Shown: positions 36,975 through 45,727 of the stretch, piece after piece
Numbering within the stretch: the first letter of the stretch is position 1
How the letters are laid out: every line of letters begins with the position of its first letter
Notes under the pieces: generated by a model
What the model saw: only the letters and a program-made list of their open reading frames with translations
Databases searched by the model: none
What the model was told of the DNA's origin: nothing
Origin: Acidobacteriota bacterium
GTDB lineage: Bacteria > Acidobacteriota > UBA6911
Reading direction: 5' to 3'
Assembly (NCBI GenBank): GCA_012719455.1
Contig: JAAYAJ010000105.1
Location: 35,377 to 99,376 of the forward strand
DNA: 64,000 nt
Made by a program: the position numbers and the translations under genes

Positions 36975-37703
36975 ATGAACAACCGAATCCACGAAACGCT
37001 TACAGGAAAGATCACGCGCCGCCAGGCGCTGTTGGGAACCGCGGGCGTCCTTTTCGCCGCCTCCGCGACCGGGCCCCGTCCCGCCCGGGCCGCCGGGCAA
37101 TGGCTCCCCCCGCTCCCCTACCCGCAGGACGCTCTCGAACCCGTGATCTCGGCCCGCACCCTGGAATTTCATTACGGCAAGCACCACCAGGGCTACGCCG
37201 CCAACCTAGAACGGCTCGTCGCCGGGACCCCGATGGCGGACCTGCGCCTGGAGGAGATCGTGACCCGCAGCGCGCGGGACCCCGGGCAATCGGGCATCTT
37301 CAACAACGCGGCCCAGGTCTGGAACCACACCTTCTTCTGGAAGAGCCTCAAGCCCGGCGGATGCGCCATGCCGGCGGACCTGGCCCCGGTCGTCAACCGC
37401 AGCTTCGGCGGCCTGGAGGGTCTCAAGAAGGAACTCGCGCAGGCCGCCTCCTCGCAGTTCGGCAGCGGGTGGGCCTGGCTGGTCAGGGAGGGGGACCGGC
37501 TGAAGGTCACCAAGACGGCCAACGCCCATACCCCGCTCGAGGACGGGCTGACGCCGCTTGTGACCATCGATGTCTGGGAACACGCCTATTATCTCGACTA
37601 CCAGAACCGCCGCGCGGACTACGCTGCGGCGGTCATGGACAAACTCATGAACTGGGAGTTCGCCCTGGAGAATTTCCGCCGCGGGCAGCGCCCCGCCGTT
37701 TGA
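36975..37703 (+). CDS. sodB: Tat-exported Fe/Mn superoxide dismutase
   Basis: Dismutates superoxide. Metal ligands are H66 ([10 protein letters not shown]), H118 (NHTFFW) and the Asp and His of [15 protein letters not shown] (near 199 and 203). An N-terminal extension of about 40 residues contains [17 protein letters not shown], a twin-arginine signal, so the enzyme is probably exported folded to the periplasm; most bacterial Fe/Mn SODs are cytoplasmic. GGGAGAG lies 9 bases before the ATG. Metal preference cannot be told by eye. Confidence 0.92.
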   Translation: MNNRIHETLTGKITRRQALLGTAGVLFAASATGPRPARAAGQWLPPLPYPQDALEPVISARTLEFHYGKHHQGYAANLERLVAGTPMADLRLEEIVTRSARDPGQSGIFNNAAQVWNHTFFWKSLKPGGCAMPADLAPVVNRSFGGLEGLKKELAQAASSQFGSGWAWLVREGDRLKVTKTANAHTPLEDGLTPLVTIDVWEHAYYLDYQNRRADYAAAVMDKLMNWEFALENFRRGQRPAV

Positions 37704-37781
37704 CAAAAGGGCGCGCCGAACTTACATAGTTAGTGGATGTTGGCAATAAACGACATCGTATGTGCTATGGAGGTGAAACCT

Positions 37782-38252
37782 ATGAATTTCGTTTCTTTCG
37801 ATATTTTAGATGAAATGGAGAGGATGCGCAGGGAGATCGACCGAATCCTGGGAGAGGACAGGGCATCCTCATGGACCTTCCCCTACTCCAGGATTTCCTT
37901 TCTTCCCGGCCGGGCCCATCGGGCCTACCCGCTGATGAATATCGGCGAGGACCACGACAACTTCTACGTCGACGCACTGGCGCCGGGGCTCGACCGGGAC
38001 ACGCTCGGCGTGTCGGTGACCGGTGACCAGCTGTCGATCAGGGGGGAGAAAAAGCCGCTGCCCAAAAGCGTGAAATCGGAACTGGTTCACCGCAGTGAAC
38101 GCTCGGCGGGACAATTCTCCCGGACGCTGTCCCTCTCTTCGAGCGTGGACAGCAGCAAGGTCCAGGCAACCTACGTGGACGGAGTTCTCAAGATCGTCCT
38201 GCCCAAGATGGAGGCCGCGAAGCCGAAAAAGATTGCTGTGAAGGTGGGCTAA
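37782..38252 (+). CDS. Small heat-shock protein (Hsp20)
   Basis: An ATP-independent holdase with an alpha-crystallin domain (about residues 45-150), including NIGEDHDNFYVDALAPGL, FSRTLSL and a final VDGVLKIVLPK. The short N-terminus FDILDEMERMRREIDRIL is typical for class A Hsp20s. GGAGGTG lies 7 bases before the ATG at 37782. It is followed after 34 bases by a second, divergent Hsp20. Confidence 0.92.
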   Translation: MNFVSFDILDEMERMRREIDRILGEDRASSWTFPYSRISFLPGRAHRAYPLMNIGEDHDNFYVDALAPGLDRDTLGVSVTGDQLSIRGEKKPLPKSVKSELVHRSERSAGQFSRTLSLSSSVDSSKVQATYVDGVLKIVLPKMEAAKPKKIAVKVG

Positions 38253-38286
38253 AACAGCGAGTGCAAGTGTAAGGAGGAGTGCAACC

Positions 38287-38700
38287 ATGACTGAAAAGAC
38301 TGTTGCCCTGACAACCGAGAAACAGGGCGTCCCGGCATCAGCCGGGGAAAAACCTCTCGCCACCAGGGACGATACCCGCTATATCGCCCCTCCCGTGGAC
38401 ATCTTCGAAACGGAGGACACCTTGACCGTCGTAGCGGACCTTCCGGGAGTCCCCAGGGATGCCGTGGATATCCGGGTGGAGGACGGCATTCTCACCATCA
38501 GGGGGAGAGCCGATTACGCACCCCCGCAGCGGACCCTGCGCGAGGAATTCGGGCTGCAGGGTTATTTCCGCCAGTTTCAGTTGAGCGATGCCGTAGACCA
38601 GGACCGGATCACGGCGGAATCCAGAAACGGGGTATTAACGATCACCCTGCCGAAAGCGGAAAAGAGCAGACCCAGGCAGATCGAAGTTAAGGTGGGGTAG
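38287..38700 (+). CDS. Second small heat-shock protein (Hsp20)
   Basis: A 137-residue Hsp20 with IFETEDTLTVVADLPGV, YFRQFQLSDAVD and NGVLTITLPKAEKSRP. The ribosome site AAGGAGGAG is strong. It is clearly different in sequence from the upstream copy, so the pair is an old duplication likely forming mixed or specialised oligomers. It ends 2 bases from the converging coaE stop. Confidence 0.92.
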   Translation: MTEKTVALTTEKQGVPASAGEKPLATRDDTRYIAPPVDIFETEDTLTVVADLPGVPRDAVDIRVEDGILTIRGRADYAPPQRTLREEFGLQGYFRQFQLSDAVDQDRITAESRNGVLTITLPKAEKSRPRQIEVKVG

Positions 38701-38702
38701 TC

Positions 38703-39356
38703 TCAGGCTGTTCCGGCGGGGGGCCGGGGATCCCCCCGCCCGCTTTTCAGCCGCCGCGCCTGCCGCAGGAGGTCGCGGTATACGACCGACACCTGTTTCC
38801 GCGTTTCGCCGAGGGTTCCCGAGGTATCGATCGTGTAGTGCGCCAGCCTCAGCTTCTCCGCTACCGGCATCTGTGATTCCATCCGGGCCTTCGCCTCGGC
38901 CGCCGTCAACGAATCGCGCTGCATGAGGCGCCGAAGCTGCAGTTCGGGGTCGCACGCGACCACAACCAGAAAATGGAACCTGCGGTACCCCCCCGTTTCC
39001 ACCATCAGGGCGGCATCCACGACCAGGATGCCGTCCGGCATTTCCCGTTCCGCCTCCTTGATGCGCCGCTCGATCTCCCGGTCCACCAGCGGGTGCGTGA
39101 TCCGGTTGAGCAGCCGCCTTTTCTCTTCGTTGAAAAAGACGATGTTCCCAAGCCGCTTGCGATTGATCCCTCCCTCCGGGTCCAGGATGCCCTCCCCGAA
39201 GGTCTCCACGATCCGGCCATGGGCCGCCCCGCCGCGTTCGAGCAGCCCGTGGGCCACCCGGTCCGCGTCGATGACACGGGCCCCCAGGTCGGCAAACGCC
39301 TCCGCGGCGCGGGTTTTTCCGGACGCGATATTTCCCGTCAGTCCCACCCGTAGCAT
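38703..39356 (-). CDS. coaE: Dephospho-CoA kinase
   Basis: Phosphorylates dephospho-CoA in the last step of CoA synthesis. The P-loop GLTGNIASGKT is at the N-terminus, followed by VIDADRVAHGLL and HPLVDREIERRI. ATG at 39356 is favoured because homologues start MxxVGLTG; an ATG at 39368 is also in frame. About 217 residues. Confidence 0.94.
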   Translation of the reverse strand: MLRVGLTGNIASGKTRAAEAFADLGARVIDADRVAHGLLERGGAAHGRIVETFGEGILDPEGGINRKRLGNIVFFNEEKRRLLNRITHPLVDREIERRIKEAEREMPDGILVVDAALMVETGGYRRFHFLVVVACDPELQLRRLMQRDSLTAAEAKARMESQMPVAEKLRLAHYTIDTSGTLGETRKQVSVVYRDLLRQARRLKSGRGDPRPPAGTA

Positions 39357-39385
39357 ATGGGGAATCATAACACGGGGAGAGGGGT

Positions 39386-40366
39386 TCAGGGTTCCGCGGC
39401 GGGCACATCGGCGACGAGAATGCTGTTGGTTGCCTCGCTGACCACGTAAACGGTCCGGTTGTCCGGCGCCACCAGGATATCGGTCGATCCCTTGTCGATA
39501 TCGAACGTATGCCCTGACAGGCTGCTGAGATCGGCCGGGAGAACCGAGACGGTGCGGCTCTGGGTGTTGACGACGAACACCCGTTTCCCGTCGGGACTCA
39601 CCGCGACGCCGAAGGGCATCTTCCCGATCGGGACCGTGACCAGCACGCGCAGCATTTCCGCGTCGATGATCGAAAGGTCGTGGGTGCGGCTGTTGGCGAC
39701 GAAGAGCCGCTTCCCGTCAGGGGTGATGGCTATGCCGTCCGGTCCTTCCCCTACCGTGATCTTCGCGACCACGGAGGGGCCGGACGGGTCCAAGGCCCAC
39801 ACCTGGTTGTCACCGCCCATCAGGACGAACACCATCTCGGAGGTCGGGCTCACCACGATGCCGAAGGGGCTGACTCCCAGCGTGATGCTGCCAACCATGC
39901 GCCGCTGGCGCAGGTCGAGGATGTGCAGGCGGCCTTCCCGGCTCCGCCCGTAATCCACCACGTAGGCGTTGTAGCCCCGGGCGCCCACGGCCACCGAATT
40001 GGGCTGGGCGCCCGCGGGAACATCGGCCAGCACCTGGAAGGAGTCCAGGTCGATCATGGCCACGGTACCCGAATCCCTGCAGGCCACCAGGGCCGTCTTC
40101 CCGCCATCGGCGAGGGCCAGTCCCAACGGGGCGCCGCCGGCCTCCACCCTGCGGGTGACGATGTTCCGCTCGAGGTCCACTTCGAGCAGCTCGTCCGTGG
40201 CGTAGGAGGTCGCGTAGAGCCGCGCGCCGTCGGGGCTGAGGGCGATGAAATTGGGCGCCTTCCCGATCTTTTTGATCCGCGCGACCGGCTCCCCGCCGGC
40301 GAAAACGGGCAGCGCCAGCAGCACAAGCAGCGCCATCCGCAAATACACCGTGCTTGGTCTCCTCAC
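39386..40366 (-). CDS. Secreted YVTN-type beta-propeller protein
   Basis: A 326-residue protein: a signal peptide (about 1-25, MALLVLLALPVFAGG) and six to seven propeller blades with repeating IALSPDGARLYATSY, IAITPDGKRLFVANS and VAVSPDGKRVFVVNT units, as in YncE and surface-layer-like proteins. GTG at 40366 is preceded by GAGGAG at about 6 bases. It lies 13 bases downstream of the methyltransferase gene. The ligand is unknown. Confidence 0.82.
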   Translation of the reverse strand: MRRPSTVYLRMALLVLLALPVFAGGEPVARIKKIGKAPNFIALSPDGARLYATSYATDELLEVDLERNIVTRRVEAGGAPLGLALADGGKTALVACRDSGTVAMIDLDSFQVLADVPAGAQPNSVAVGARGYNAYVVDYGRSREGRLHILDLRQRRMVGSITLGVSPFGIVVSPTSEMVFVLMGGDNQVWALDPSGPSVVAKITVGEGPDGIAITPDGKRLFVANSRTHDLSIIDAEMLRVLVTVPIGKMPFGVAVSPDGKRVFVVNTQSRTVSVLPADLSSLSGHTFDIDKGSTDILVAPDNRTVYVVSEATNSILVADVPAAEP

Positions 40367-40379
40367 ACCCGCTCCTCTC

Positions 40380-41123
40380 CTATTTAGTGGCGGCGATGAT
40401 GCTGAACGCCCCCGAATGCCGCGAACGGGGAGCGCAGAGCTCCTGAACGATGACCTGGCGGAACCCCGAGCGGAACAGCAGACCGATGAGCTCCTCCCGA
40501 TCGGGGTAGACCGCCCTGGCCTCAACGGGGTTCTTCTGGACGAACCGGAGGTGCGCCCTGCGCCACAGGCCGGCGAGCGAGGTCCGCGCCCCCTTCGGCT
40601 CCAGGTATTCCGCGAGGATCAGATGCCCTTCCCGGGCGAGGATTCTCATCGCCTCCCCGAAATACCGCTCCAGCGGGTGCCGGTGGAGATCGAACACGGA
40701 AACCGCCAGTTCCGCGTGCCCGTCCGGGACCGGGAAGCGAGGTTCCTGGAAGTGGCGGAACTCCACGATCTGCTCGAGGCCGAGGTGAGCCGCCCGCTGC
40801 TTGGCGCGTTCCAGCAGGGTGATGTTGGTGTCGAAGGAATAGATCCGCCCGTGAAACGATTTTCGCCCTGCCAGTCTCAGCGAGAAGGCGGCGGTGTCGG
40901 TCAGGAGGTCGATCACGCGGATCCTCCCGGTCTGAACCACGAAATCGACGACCTGGTCCAGGGCGTGGTAGTAGTCGAGGCCGGTCCTCCAGCGGAAATA
41001 GTGCGCCACCCCCTCCTCGTAACTGTCGATCCTGCCCGGGAGGCCGGACAGGAGGGGCCGGGGCCGGGAGGGGGAAAAATCGAATTTTTTCTGCTTCTCC
41101 CCGGCCGGGGCTTGGTTTTTCAC
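40380..41123 (-). CDS. Class I SAM-dependent methyltransferase-like protein
   Basis: A 247-residue protein with the Rossmann methyltransferase layout: motif I region IRVIDLLTDTAAFSLRLA, the acidic YSFDTN, LAVSVFDLHRHP and a final beta-hairpin region. Motif I is GxG-less (LLTDTAAF instead of LGTGTG-like), so SAM binding is not assured. GTG at 41123 overlaps the upstream stop as GTGA with GGTGGAG before it, indicating coupling to the membrane glycosyltransferase. Confidence 0.65.
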   Translation of the reverse strand: MKNQAPAGEKQKKFDFSPSRPRPLLSGLPGRIDSYEEGVAHYFRWRTGLDYYHALDQVVDFVVQTGRIRVIDLLTDTAAFSLRLAGRKSFHGRIYSFDTNITLLERAKQRAAHLGLEQIVEFRHFQEPRFPVPDGHAELAVSVFDLHRHPLERYFGEAMRILAREGHLILAEYLEPKGARTSLAGLWRRAHLRFVQKNPVEARAVYPDREELIGLLFRSGFRQVIVQELCAPRSRHSGAFSIIAATK

Positions 41124-42781
41124 GGGTATCGCTCCACCTTGCCGGTCGGCACCTTCAGGCGGTACAGCGCCAGATGCTCCGTATCCACGGCTACAGTATA
41201 GTGAGTACGAATCCGGGGATCCATCATAATGCGCTCCCAGACGGCGTCCCCCTTCTGCGCGCACAGCCACCCGACCACCCGCACGGGATCGGCCAGCGCC
41301 CGGTGCCACCACCGCCCCTCCCCGTCGTTGTAGACGAACTCACTCACCCGCAGCCCCGAATCGTAGACCAGCGGCGCCTGCCGCCCCATGTCGACCAGGA
41401 TCCTCCCCCCGTCGTAATGGCGGCGCAGGTATTGCAGGATCTCGTCCCGCTCCGGCTCGATGAACTCGTGTTCCAGCGTCTCCGCCATCATGGGGAGCCG
41501 CTCCCGCGCGAGCGGGGGCACGACCATCCCCGCGACGCAGAGCAGCAGCAGCGCCCGGGCATACCCACCCCGGAGGCGCGCGACCGCGTACAGCCCGAGC
41601 CCCAGGACGGGAAGCACCGCCGCCCCCGGCCCCGGGACCAGCATCCGCTGGGGATCCCGCACGTAGGTGGCCCACGAAACCCAGGGGAGAACGGCCAGCA
41701 GCAGGAACAGCAGCGGCAGCGCGCGCCGGCGCGCCTTTTCCGACCGGATGGCCAGCCCGGCGCACACCGCCACGGCGGGCAGAAGCAGGACCGAATAGCG
41801 CAGCCGGTAGACATGGCCCCAGTAAAGAGCCGCGATGTTGACGAGCGACGGGACCCAGAGCAGCAGCAGGGGCGCCCGCTCCCAACGCCGCTCCCGCTCG
41901 CGGAGGAAAACCAGGATCCCGACGCCGGCCAGGACGAGGGGAAGGAGCGTCGCCATCTGCTCCACCTGCGCCAGGTGGTACAGCAGGGAGAGAAAAGGGC
42001 GTCGGTGGGTCAGGTAGGGGGTCGGGGCCCCCGCCGCCACCCGGCTGAAAAAGACGTCCCCCAGCCGCACGAGGATGTAGCCGAAATGGGCGAGCGCGGG
42101 AAGCGCGAACACCGCCGCGGAAACCGCTGCGGCCCGCACCGCTTGCGGGCGCGGGACCCGCCGCGTCCACCCGTCGGCAAGGAGCAGCGCGACGATTCCG
42201 AGGAGCAGCCCCCACCCTTCGTAGCGGCACATTCCCGCCAGGGCGGTCCAGACGGCGGCCGCCCACGGCAGGCGGGAATGGTCGGAAGCGCGCCACTCGA
42301 GCAGCCGGTCGAGCGCCAACAGAAACAGCGCCATGAACACCGGTTCCGTCAGCGGGCAGCTCTGCAGGTACAGCAGGTTGGGATTCGCGATGAGCAGGAC
42401 GGCCGAGCACAGCGCCGCCGTCCCGGATCCCGTGATCCGGAGCGAGATCCGGTACACGAGCGCGCCGGAGACCGCGAAGCACAACACCGAGATCAGGCTG
42501 GGGAGCAGGCCCGACCGGTACTGGGCGTCGAAAATGACGAAGGGGAGGTACAGCAGGTGGACCAAGGGGAGCCATTGCCCCCCCATCTGGGAGTAACCCG
42601 GCTCGAGTGAATCCACGATGCGCCGCGCCACCAGCAGGTGGGCCTTGGCGTCGTAGTGCGCCAGGGTCAGCCCCCGGGAGTAGTAGAAGGCGAAAAAGAG
42701 GACGCCGACCGCGAGACCCGCCAGGAACACGCACCTCTGGACGCGCGCGTCGCCGCCCGATGGGGAACACGTCCGCAGCAT
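41120..42781 (-). CDS. Multi-pass glycosyltransferase-like membrane protein
   Basis: A 553-residue protein with about ten to twelve hydrophobic helices followed by a soluble C-terminal domain (about 440-553). An early periplasmic acidic segment HYDAKAHLLVARRI resembles the catalytic Asp region of GT-C enzymes such as GT39/ArnT, which use polyprenyl-phosphate sugars. Start ATG 42781 overlaps the asnS stop by one base (TGATG). Substrate unknown; coupling with the methyltransferase suggests glycan or lipid modification. Confidence 0.65.
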   Translation of the reverse strand: MLRTCSPSGGDARVQRCVFLAGLAVGVLFFAFYYSRGLTLAHYDAKAHLLVARRIVDSLEPGYSQMGGQWLPLVHLLYLPFVIFDAQYRSGLLPSLISVLCFAVSGALVYRISLRITGSGTAALCSAVLLIANPNLLYLQSCPLTEPVFMALFLLALDRLLEWRASDHSRLPWAAAVWTALAGMCRYEGWGLLLGIVALLLADGWTRRVPRPQAVRAAAVSAAVFALPALAHFGYILVRLGDVFFSRVAAGAPTPYLTHRRPFLSLLYHLAQVEQMATLLPLVLAGVGILVFLRERERRWERAPLLLLWVPSLVNIAALYWGHVYRLRYSVLLLPAVAVCAGLAIRSEKARRRALPLLFLLLAVLPWVSWATYVRDPQRMLVPGPGAAVLPVLGLGLYAVARLRGGYARALLLLCVAGMVVPPLARERLPMMAETLEHEFIEPERDEILQYLRRHYDGGRILVDMGRQAPLVYDSGLRVSEFVYNDGEGRWWHRALADPVRVVGWLCAQKGDAVWERIMMDPRIRTHYTVAVDTEHLALYRLKVPTGKVERYP

Positions 42782-44073
42782 CAGGGATAGATCCGGTAAA
42801 GGGTCCGCGGGAAGGCAATGGTCTCGCGCAGGTGGGTCAAACGACAGATCCACGCCACCACCCGCTCGATCCCCATCCCGAAACCGGCATGGGGCACCGA
42901 GCCGTATTTCCGCAGGTCCAGGTACCAGCCGAACGGCTCCGGCGGGAGCCCATGCTCCGCCAGCCGTTCGAGGAGCAGGTCGGAATCGTGGATGCGCGCG
43001 CCCCCCCCGATGATCTCGCCGTACCCCTCGGGCGCAAGCATGTCGACGCACAGGGCCACCTCGGCGCGCTCAGGGTCCGGCTGCATGTAAAACGCCTTCA
43101 CCGCGCCGGGATACCTGTGCACCATGACGGGTGCGTCGTAGCGCTCCGAAAGCATCGTCTCGTCCCCCCCGCCGAAATCCCCCCCCCACTCGATCGCCGA
43201 TCCAGAGGCCTGGAGCAACTTCACCGCCTCGTCGTAGGAGATGCGGGGGAACGGGGGCACGATCCGCTCCAGGGCGCCGATGTCGCGTTCCAGGACGTCG
43301 AGCTGGGCCCGGCGGCGGGAGAGGACCCGCTCGAGGATGAAGCAGATCAGCCCTTCCGCCAACTCCATCGTCTCCTCCAGCGTGGCGAAGGCGACCTCCG
43401 GCTCAACCATCCAGAATTCCATCAGGTGCCGCCGGGTCTTGGACTTCTCCGCCCGGAAGGTCGGCCCGAAACAGTAGACCTTTCCGAACGCAGCCGCGGT
43501 GGCTTCGTTGTAGAGTTGGCCGCTCTGGGACAGGTAGGCGGTCTGGTCGAAATAGCGGGTCTCGAACAGCGTCGTCGTCCCCTCGCACGCGTTGGGGGTG
43601 AAGATAGGCGTATCCACGAGGGTGAAGCCCCGGTCATCGAAATAGTCACGGCAGGCGCGGATCACCTCGTGGCGGATCTTGAGGATCGCGTGCTGGCGCG
43701 CGCTCCGGAGCCACAGGTGGCGGTTCTCCATCAGGAAGGCCGTCCCGTGCTCCTTGGGGGTGATGGGGTAGTTCTCGGCCGCCTGGAACACCCGGAACCG
43801 CGCAATATCCACCTCGAACCCTCCCGGGGACCGACTGTCCCGGCGGACCGTCCCCTGGACCTCCAGGCTCGACTCCTGCCCGAGCCCGTCGAGGAGGGCG
43901 AACTCCTCCGCGGGAAAATTCCCCTTGAAGGCGACGCACTGGATGACGCCGGTGCCGTCGCGCAGCAGGAGGAACTGCAGCTTCCCGCTGCTGCGCCGGT
44001 TGTAAACCCAGCCTCGGAGCGTGACCTCTTTTCCCTCCCATTCCCCGATCTGCTCGACATAGACAACGGGCAT
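42781..44073 (-). CDS. asnS: Asparaginyl-tRNA synthetase
   Basis: Class IIb synthetase charging tRNA-Asn, 430 residues as in B. subtilis. An N-terminal OB anticodon-binding domain ([18 protein letters not shown]) is followed by motif 2 ([19 protein letters not shown]) and motif 3 ([12 protein letters not shown]). GAGGAGG precedes the ATG. AsnRS rather than AspRS is indicated by size and by the [20 protein letters not shown] pattern. Confidence 0.94.
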   Translation of the reverse strand: MPVVYVEQIGEWEGKEVTLRGWVYNRRSSGKLQFLLLRDGTGVIQCVAFKGNFPAEEFALLDGLGQESSLEVQGTVRRDSRSPGGFEVDIARFRVFQAAENYPITPKEHGTAFLMENRHLWLRSARQHAILKIRHEVIRACRDYFDDRGFTLVDTPIFTPNACEGTTTLFETRYFDQTAYLSQSGQLYNEATAAAFGKVYCFGPTFRAEKSKTRRHLMEFWMVEPEVAFATLEETMELAEGLICFILERVLSRRRAQLDVLERDIGALERIVPPFPRISYDEAVKLLQASGSAIEWGGDFGGGDETMLSERYDAPVMVHRYPGAVKAFYMQPDPERAEVALCVDMLAPEGYGEIIGGGARIHDSDLLLERLAEHGLPPEPFGWYLDLRKYGSVPHAGFGMGIERVVAWICRLTHLRETIAFPRTLYRIYP

Positions 44074-44100
44074 GAGGCCCCTCCTCGCTTGGATCCCAGG

Positions 44101-44646
44101 TCAAAAAACCATGCCGCCGGGCGCCGTTCCCTCCCGCCGGCAAAACTCCAGGTAGAGAGCATGGTAACTGGCGCGGATGAAACGGTCTTCGGAAAACGAG
44201 AGCGCGTGGGCCAGCGCGCGGATCGCCTCCTTGGACCCCTCCAGCTCCGTATAGTTGCCGATCGGGGTTTCGTCCACGGCGACCAGGACCCCGTCCAGGG
44301 CGAATTCCCGACGGTATTTCTGGTAGCGGAACACCGGCCGTATCCCGAGCCGCCCGAGGATCTCCAGCGCCGTCGCTCCGTCCCCGAGCCCGGTTTCCAA
44401 CTCCTCCCGCACCCTGAAGACTCCCCCGGCACGGGGCGCCCCCTTGAAGGTGAGCGTCGCCCGCCCCCCGGCGATCCTGACCCTGAGGGTGCAGCGCTGC
44501 GCCACCAGCCGGCCGTCCGGAAAATCGAAAAGCCGGTTGTCTTCAAAATGCCGCGCGGACACCGGCGTCGCGCCGAGCGCGTCCAGGGTGCGGCAAAAGG
44601 CCTCCGGCTCCCCTATCTCCACCTTGATTTCAGTCTCTATGCTCAC
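44101..44646 (-). CDS. CYTH-domain phosphohydrolase/cyclase-like protein
   Basis: A 181-residue CYTH (CyaB/thiamine triphosphatase) protein with the ExExK motif in ETEIKVEI, the strand TLRVRIAGGRATLTFKG, basic YQKYRREF and VAVDETPIGNYTELEG. Such tunnel-fold enzymes hydrolyse triphosphates such as ThTP or PPPi, or make cAMP; the reaction here is unknown. It lies 27 bases upstream of asnS on the same strand. Confidence 0.85.
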   Translation of the reverse strand: MSIETEIKVEIGEPEAFCRTLDALGATPVSARHFEDNRLFDFPDGRLVAQRCTLRVRIAGGRATLTFKGAPRAGGVFRVREELETGLGDGATALEILGRLGIRPVFRYQKYRREFALDGVLVAVDETPIGNYTELEGSKEAIRALAHALSFSEDRFIRASYHALYLEFCRREGTAPGGMVF

Positions 44647-44695
44647 TTCGTTTCAGCGGCCCGGAGGCCGCCCCTCAGGCGGTTGGGAAACGGCT

Positions 44696-45694
44696 TCACA
44701 CCCGGTACTGGCGCAGCAGGACGCCGCACTCCTTGAGCAAATCCTGTGCGGACCCGTTCAGCGGGTACTCCTGGTTGTAGACCACCTCCACGATGCCGCT
44801 GTTGATGATCATCTTCGTGCATTGCAGGCAGGGGGCGAAGGTGGAGTAGAGGGTGGCCCCCTTCAGGCTGATGCCGTGGTAGGCCGCCTGGGTGATGGCG
44901 TTTTCCTCCCCGTGGGAGCAGAGACATTCGTCCAGGGCCGTGCCGCTCGGAGCCAGGCCGTTGCAGCGGGGACACCCTCCCTCGTTGCAGTTACGCGCCC
45001 CCCGCGGAGTGCCGTTGTACCCCGTGGAAATGATGCGCCGGTCCTTGACGATGAGGGCGGCCACCTTCCGCTTCATGCAGTTGCTGCGCGTGGCCACCAC
45101 CTTGGCGATATTCATGAAGTACTCGTCCCAGGAGGGGCGGATGAAGCGGCTCAGGAGCGGGGGGATGACCTCGTCCAGCCGCCGGTGCAGTTCCTCGATC
45201 GTCCCGTTGTTCGTCACGCAGAGGTCCGCCAGCTTCCGCGTGGCTACCAGCTGCTGGCCCGCGGGGTTGTCGGAACCGAGCTCGCGCGCCTCCTCGGCCA
45301 GAAACTGCTCGAGCGTCTCCGGCGCGTTCTCCCTCCCCCGCAACCGGCTGCGTTCGAAGCGGAGCCGCGCGTCGGCCTCGAGCGCCAGGAGCCGGAAATC
45401 GGGGCGGCGGCGCAGGACTTCGACTTCGTGTGGATTGCGGATGGAGTCGATCACGTAATTGTGGTCGCTTTCGACCACGGCCAGGATCCGCTCCGCCAGG
45501 ACGCCGGCCCCGTGCTTCTCCCTGAGTTCGTTGCCGACCTCGATGAGCCTCGAGCGGGTGATCTCCTCCCCCCGCTCCCGGATTTCGGCGCGGATGGCAT
45601 CCGAAAGAGAATGGAACTCGAACCCGCGGCTCCGGAGGTAATCCGAAACCACGGTTTTGCCCGCCCCGTTTGTGCCCGTCAGTCCTATGATCAT
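44696..45694 (-). CDS. P-loop kinase-like domain fused to dCMP deaminase
   Basis: A 332-residue fusion. Residues 1-165 are a nucleotide-kinase-like P-loop domain (GLTGTNGAGKT at 4-14; VIDSIRNPHEVEVL). Residues about 188-330 are a deoxycytidylate deaminase: the zinc site has H261-G-E263 and the PCLQC cysteines C289 and C292, and TGYNGTPRGARNC is the dCMP deaminase signature. The fusion resembles yeast Dcd1 and phage-defence AvcD in domain order. The catalytic residues are intact. It could supply dUMP for dTMP synthesis, with the P-loop domain controlling activity. ATG at 45694 has a weak ribosome site. Confidence 0.85.
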   Translation of the reverse strand: MIIGLTGTNGAGKTVVSDYLRSRGFEFHSLSDAIRAEIRERGEEITRSRLIEVGNELREKHGAGVLAERILAVVESDHNYVIDSIRNPHEVEVLRRRPDFRLLALEADARLRFERSRLRGRENAPETLEQFLAEEARELGSDNPAGQQLVATRKLADLCVTNNGTIEELHRRLDEVIPPLLSRFIRPSWDEYFMNIAKVVATRSNCMKRKVAALIVKDRRIISTGYNGTPRGARNCNEGGCPRCNGLAPSGTALDECLCSHGEENAITQAAYHGISLKGATLYSTFAPCLQCTKMIINSGIVEVVYNQEYPLNGSAQDLLKECGVLLRQYRV

Positions 45695-45727
45695 GGGACC
45701 GTTATAGTAGCACATCCATAACCAGGG

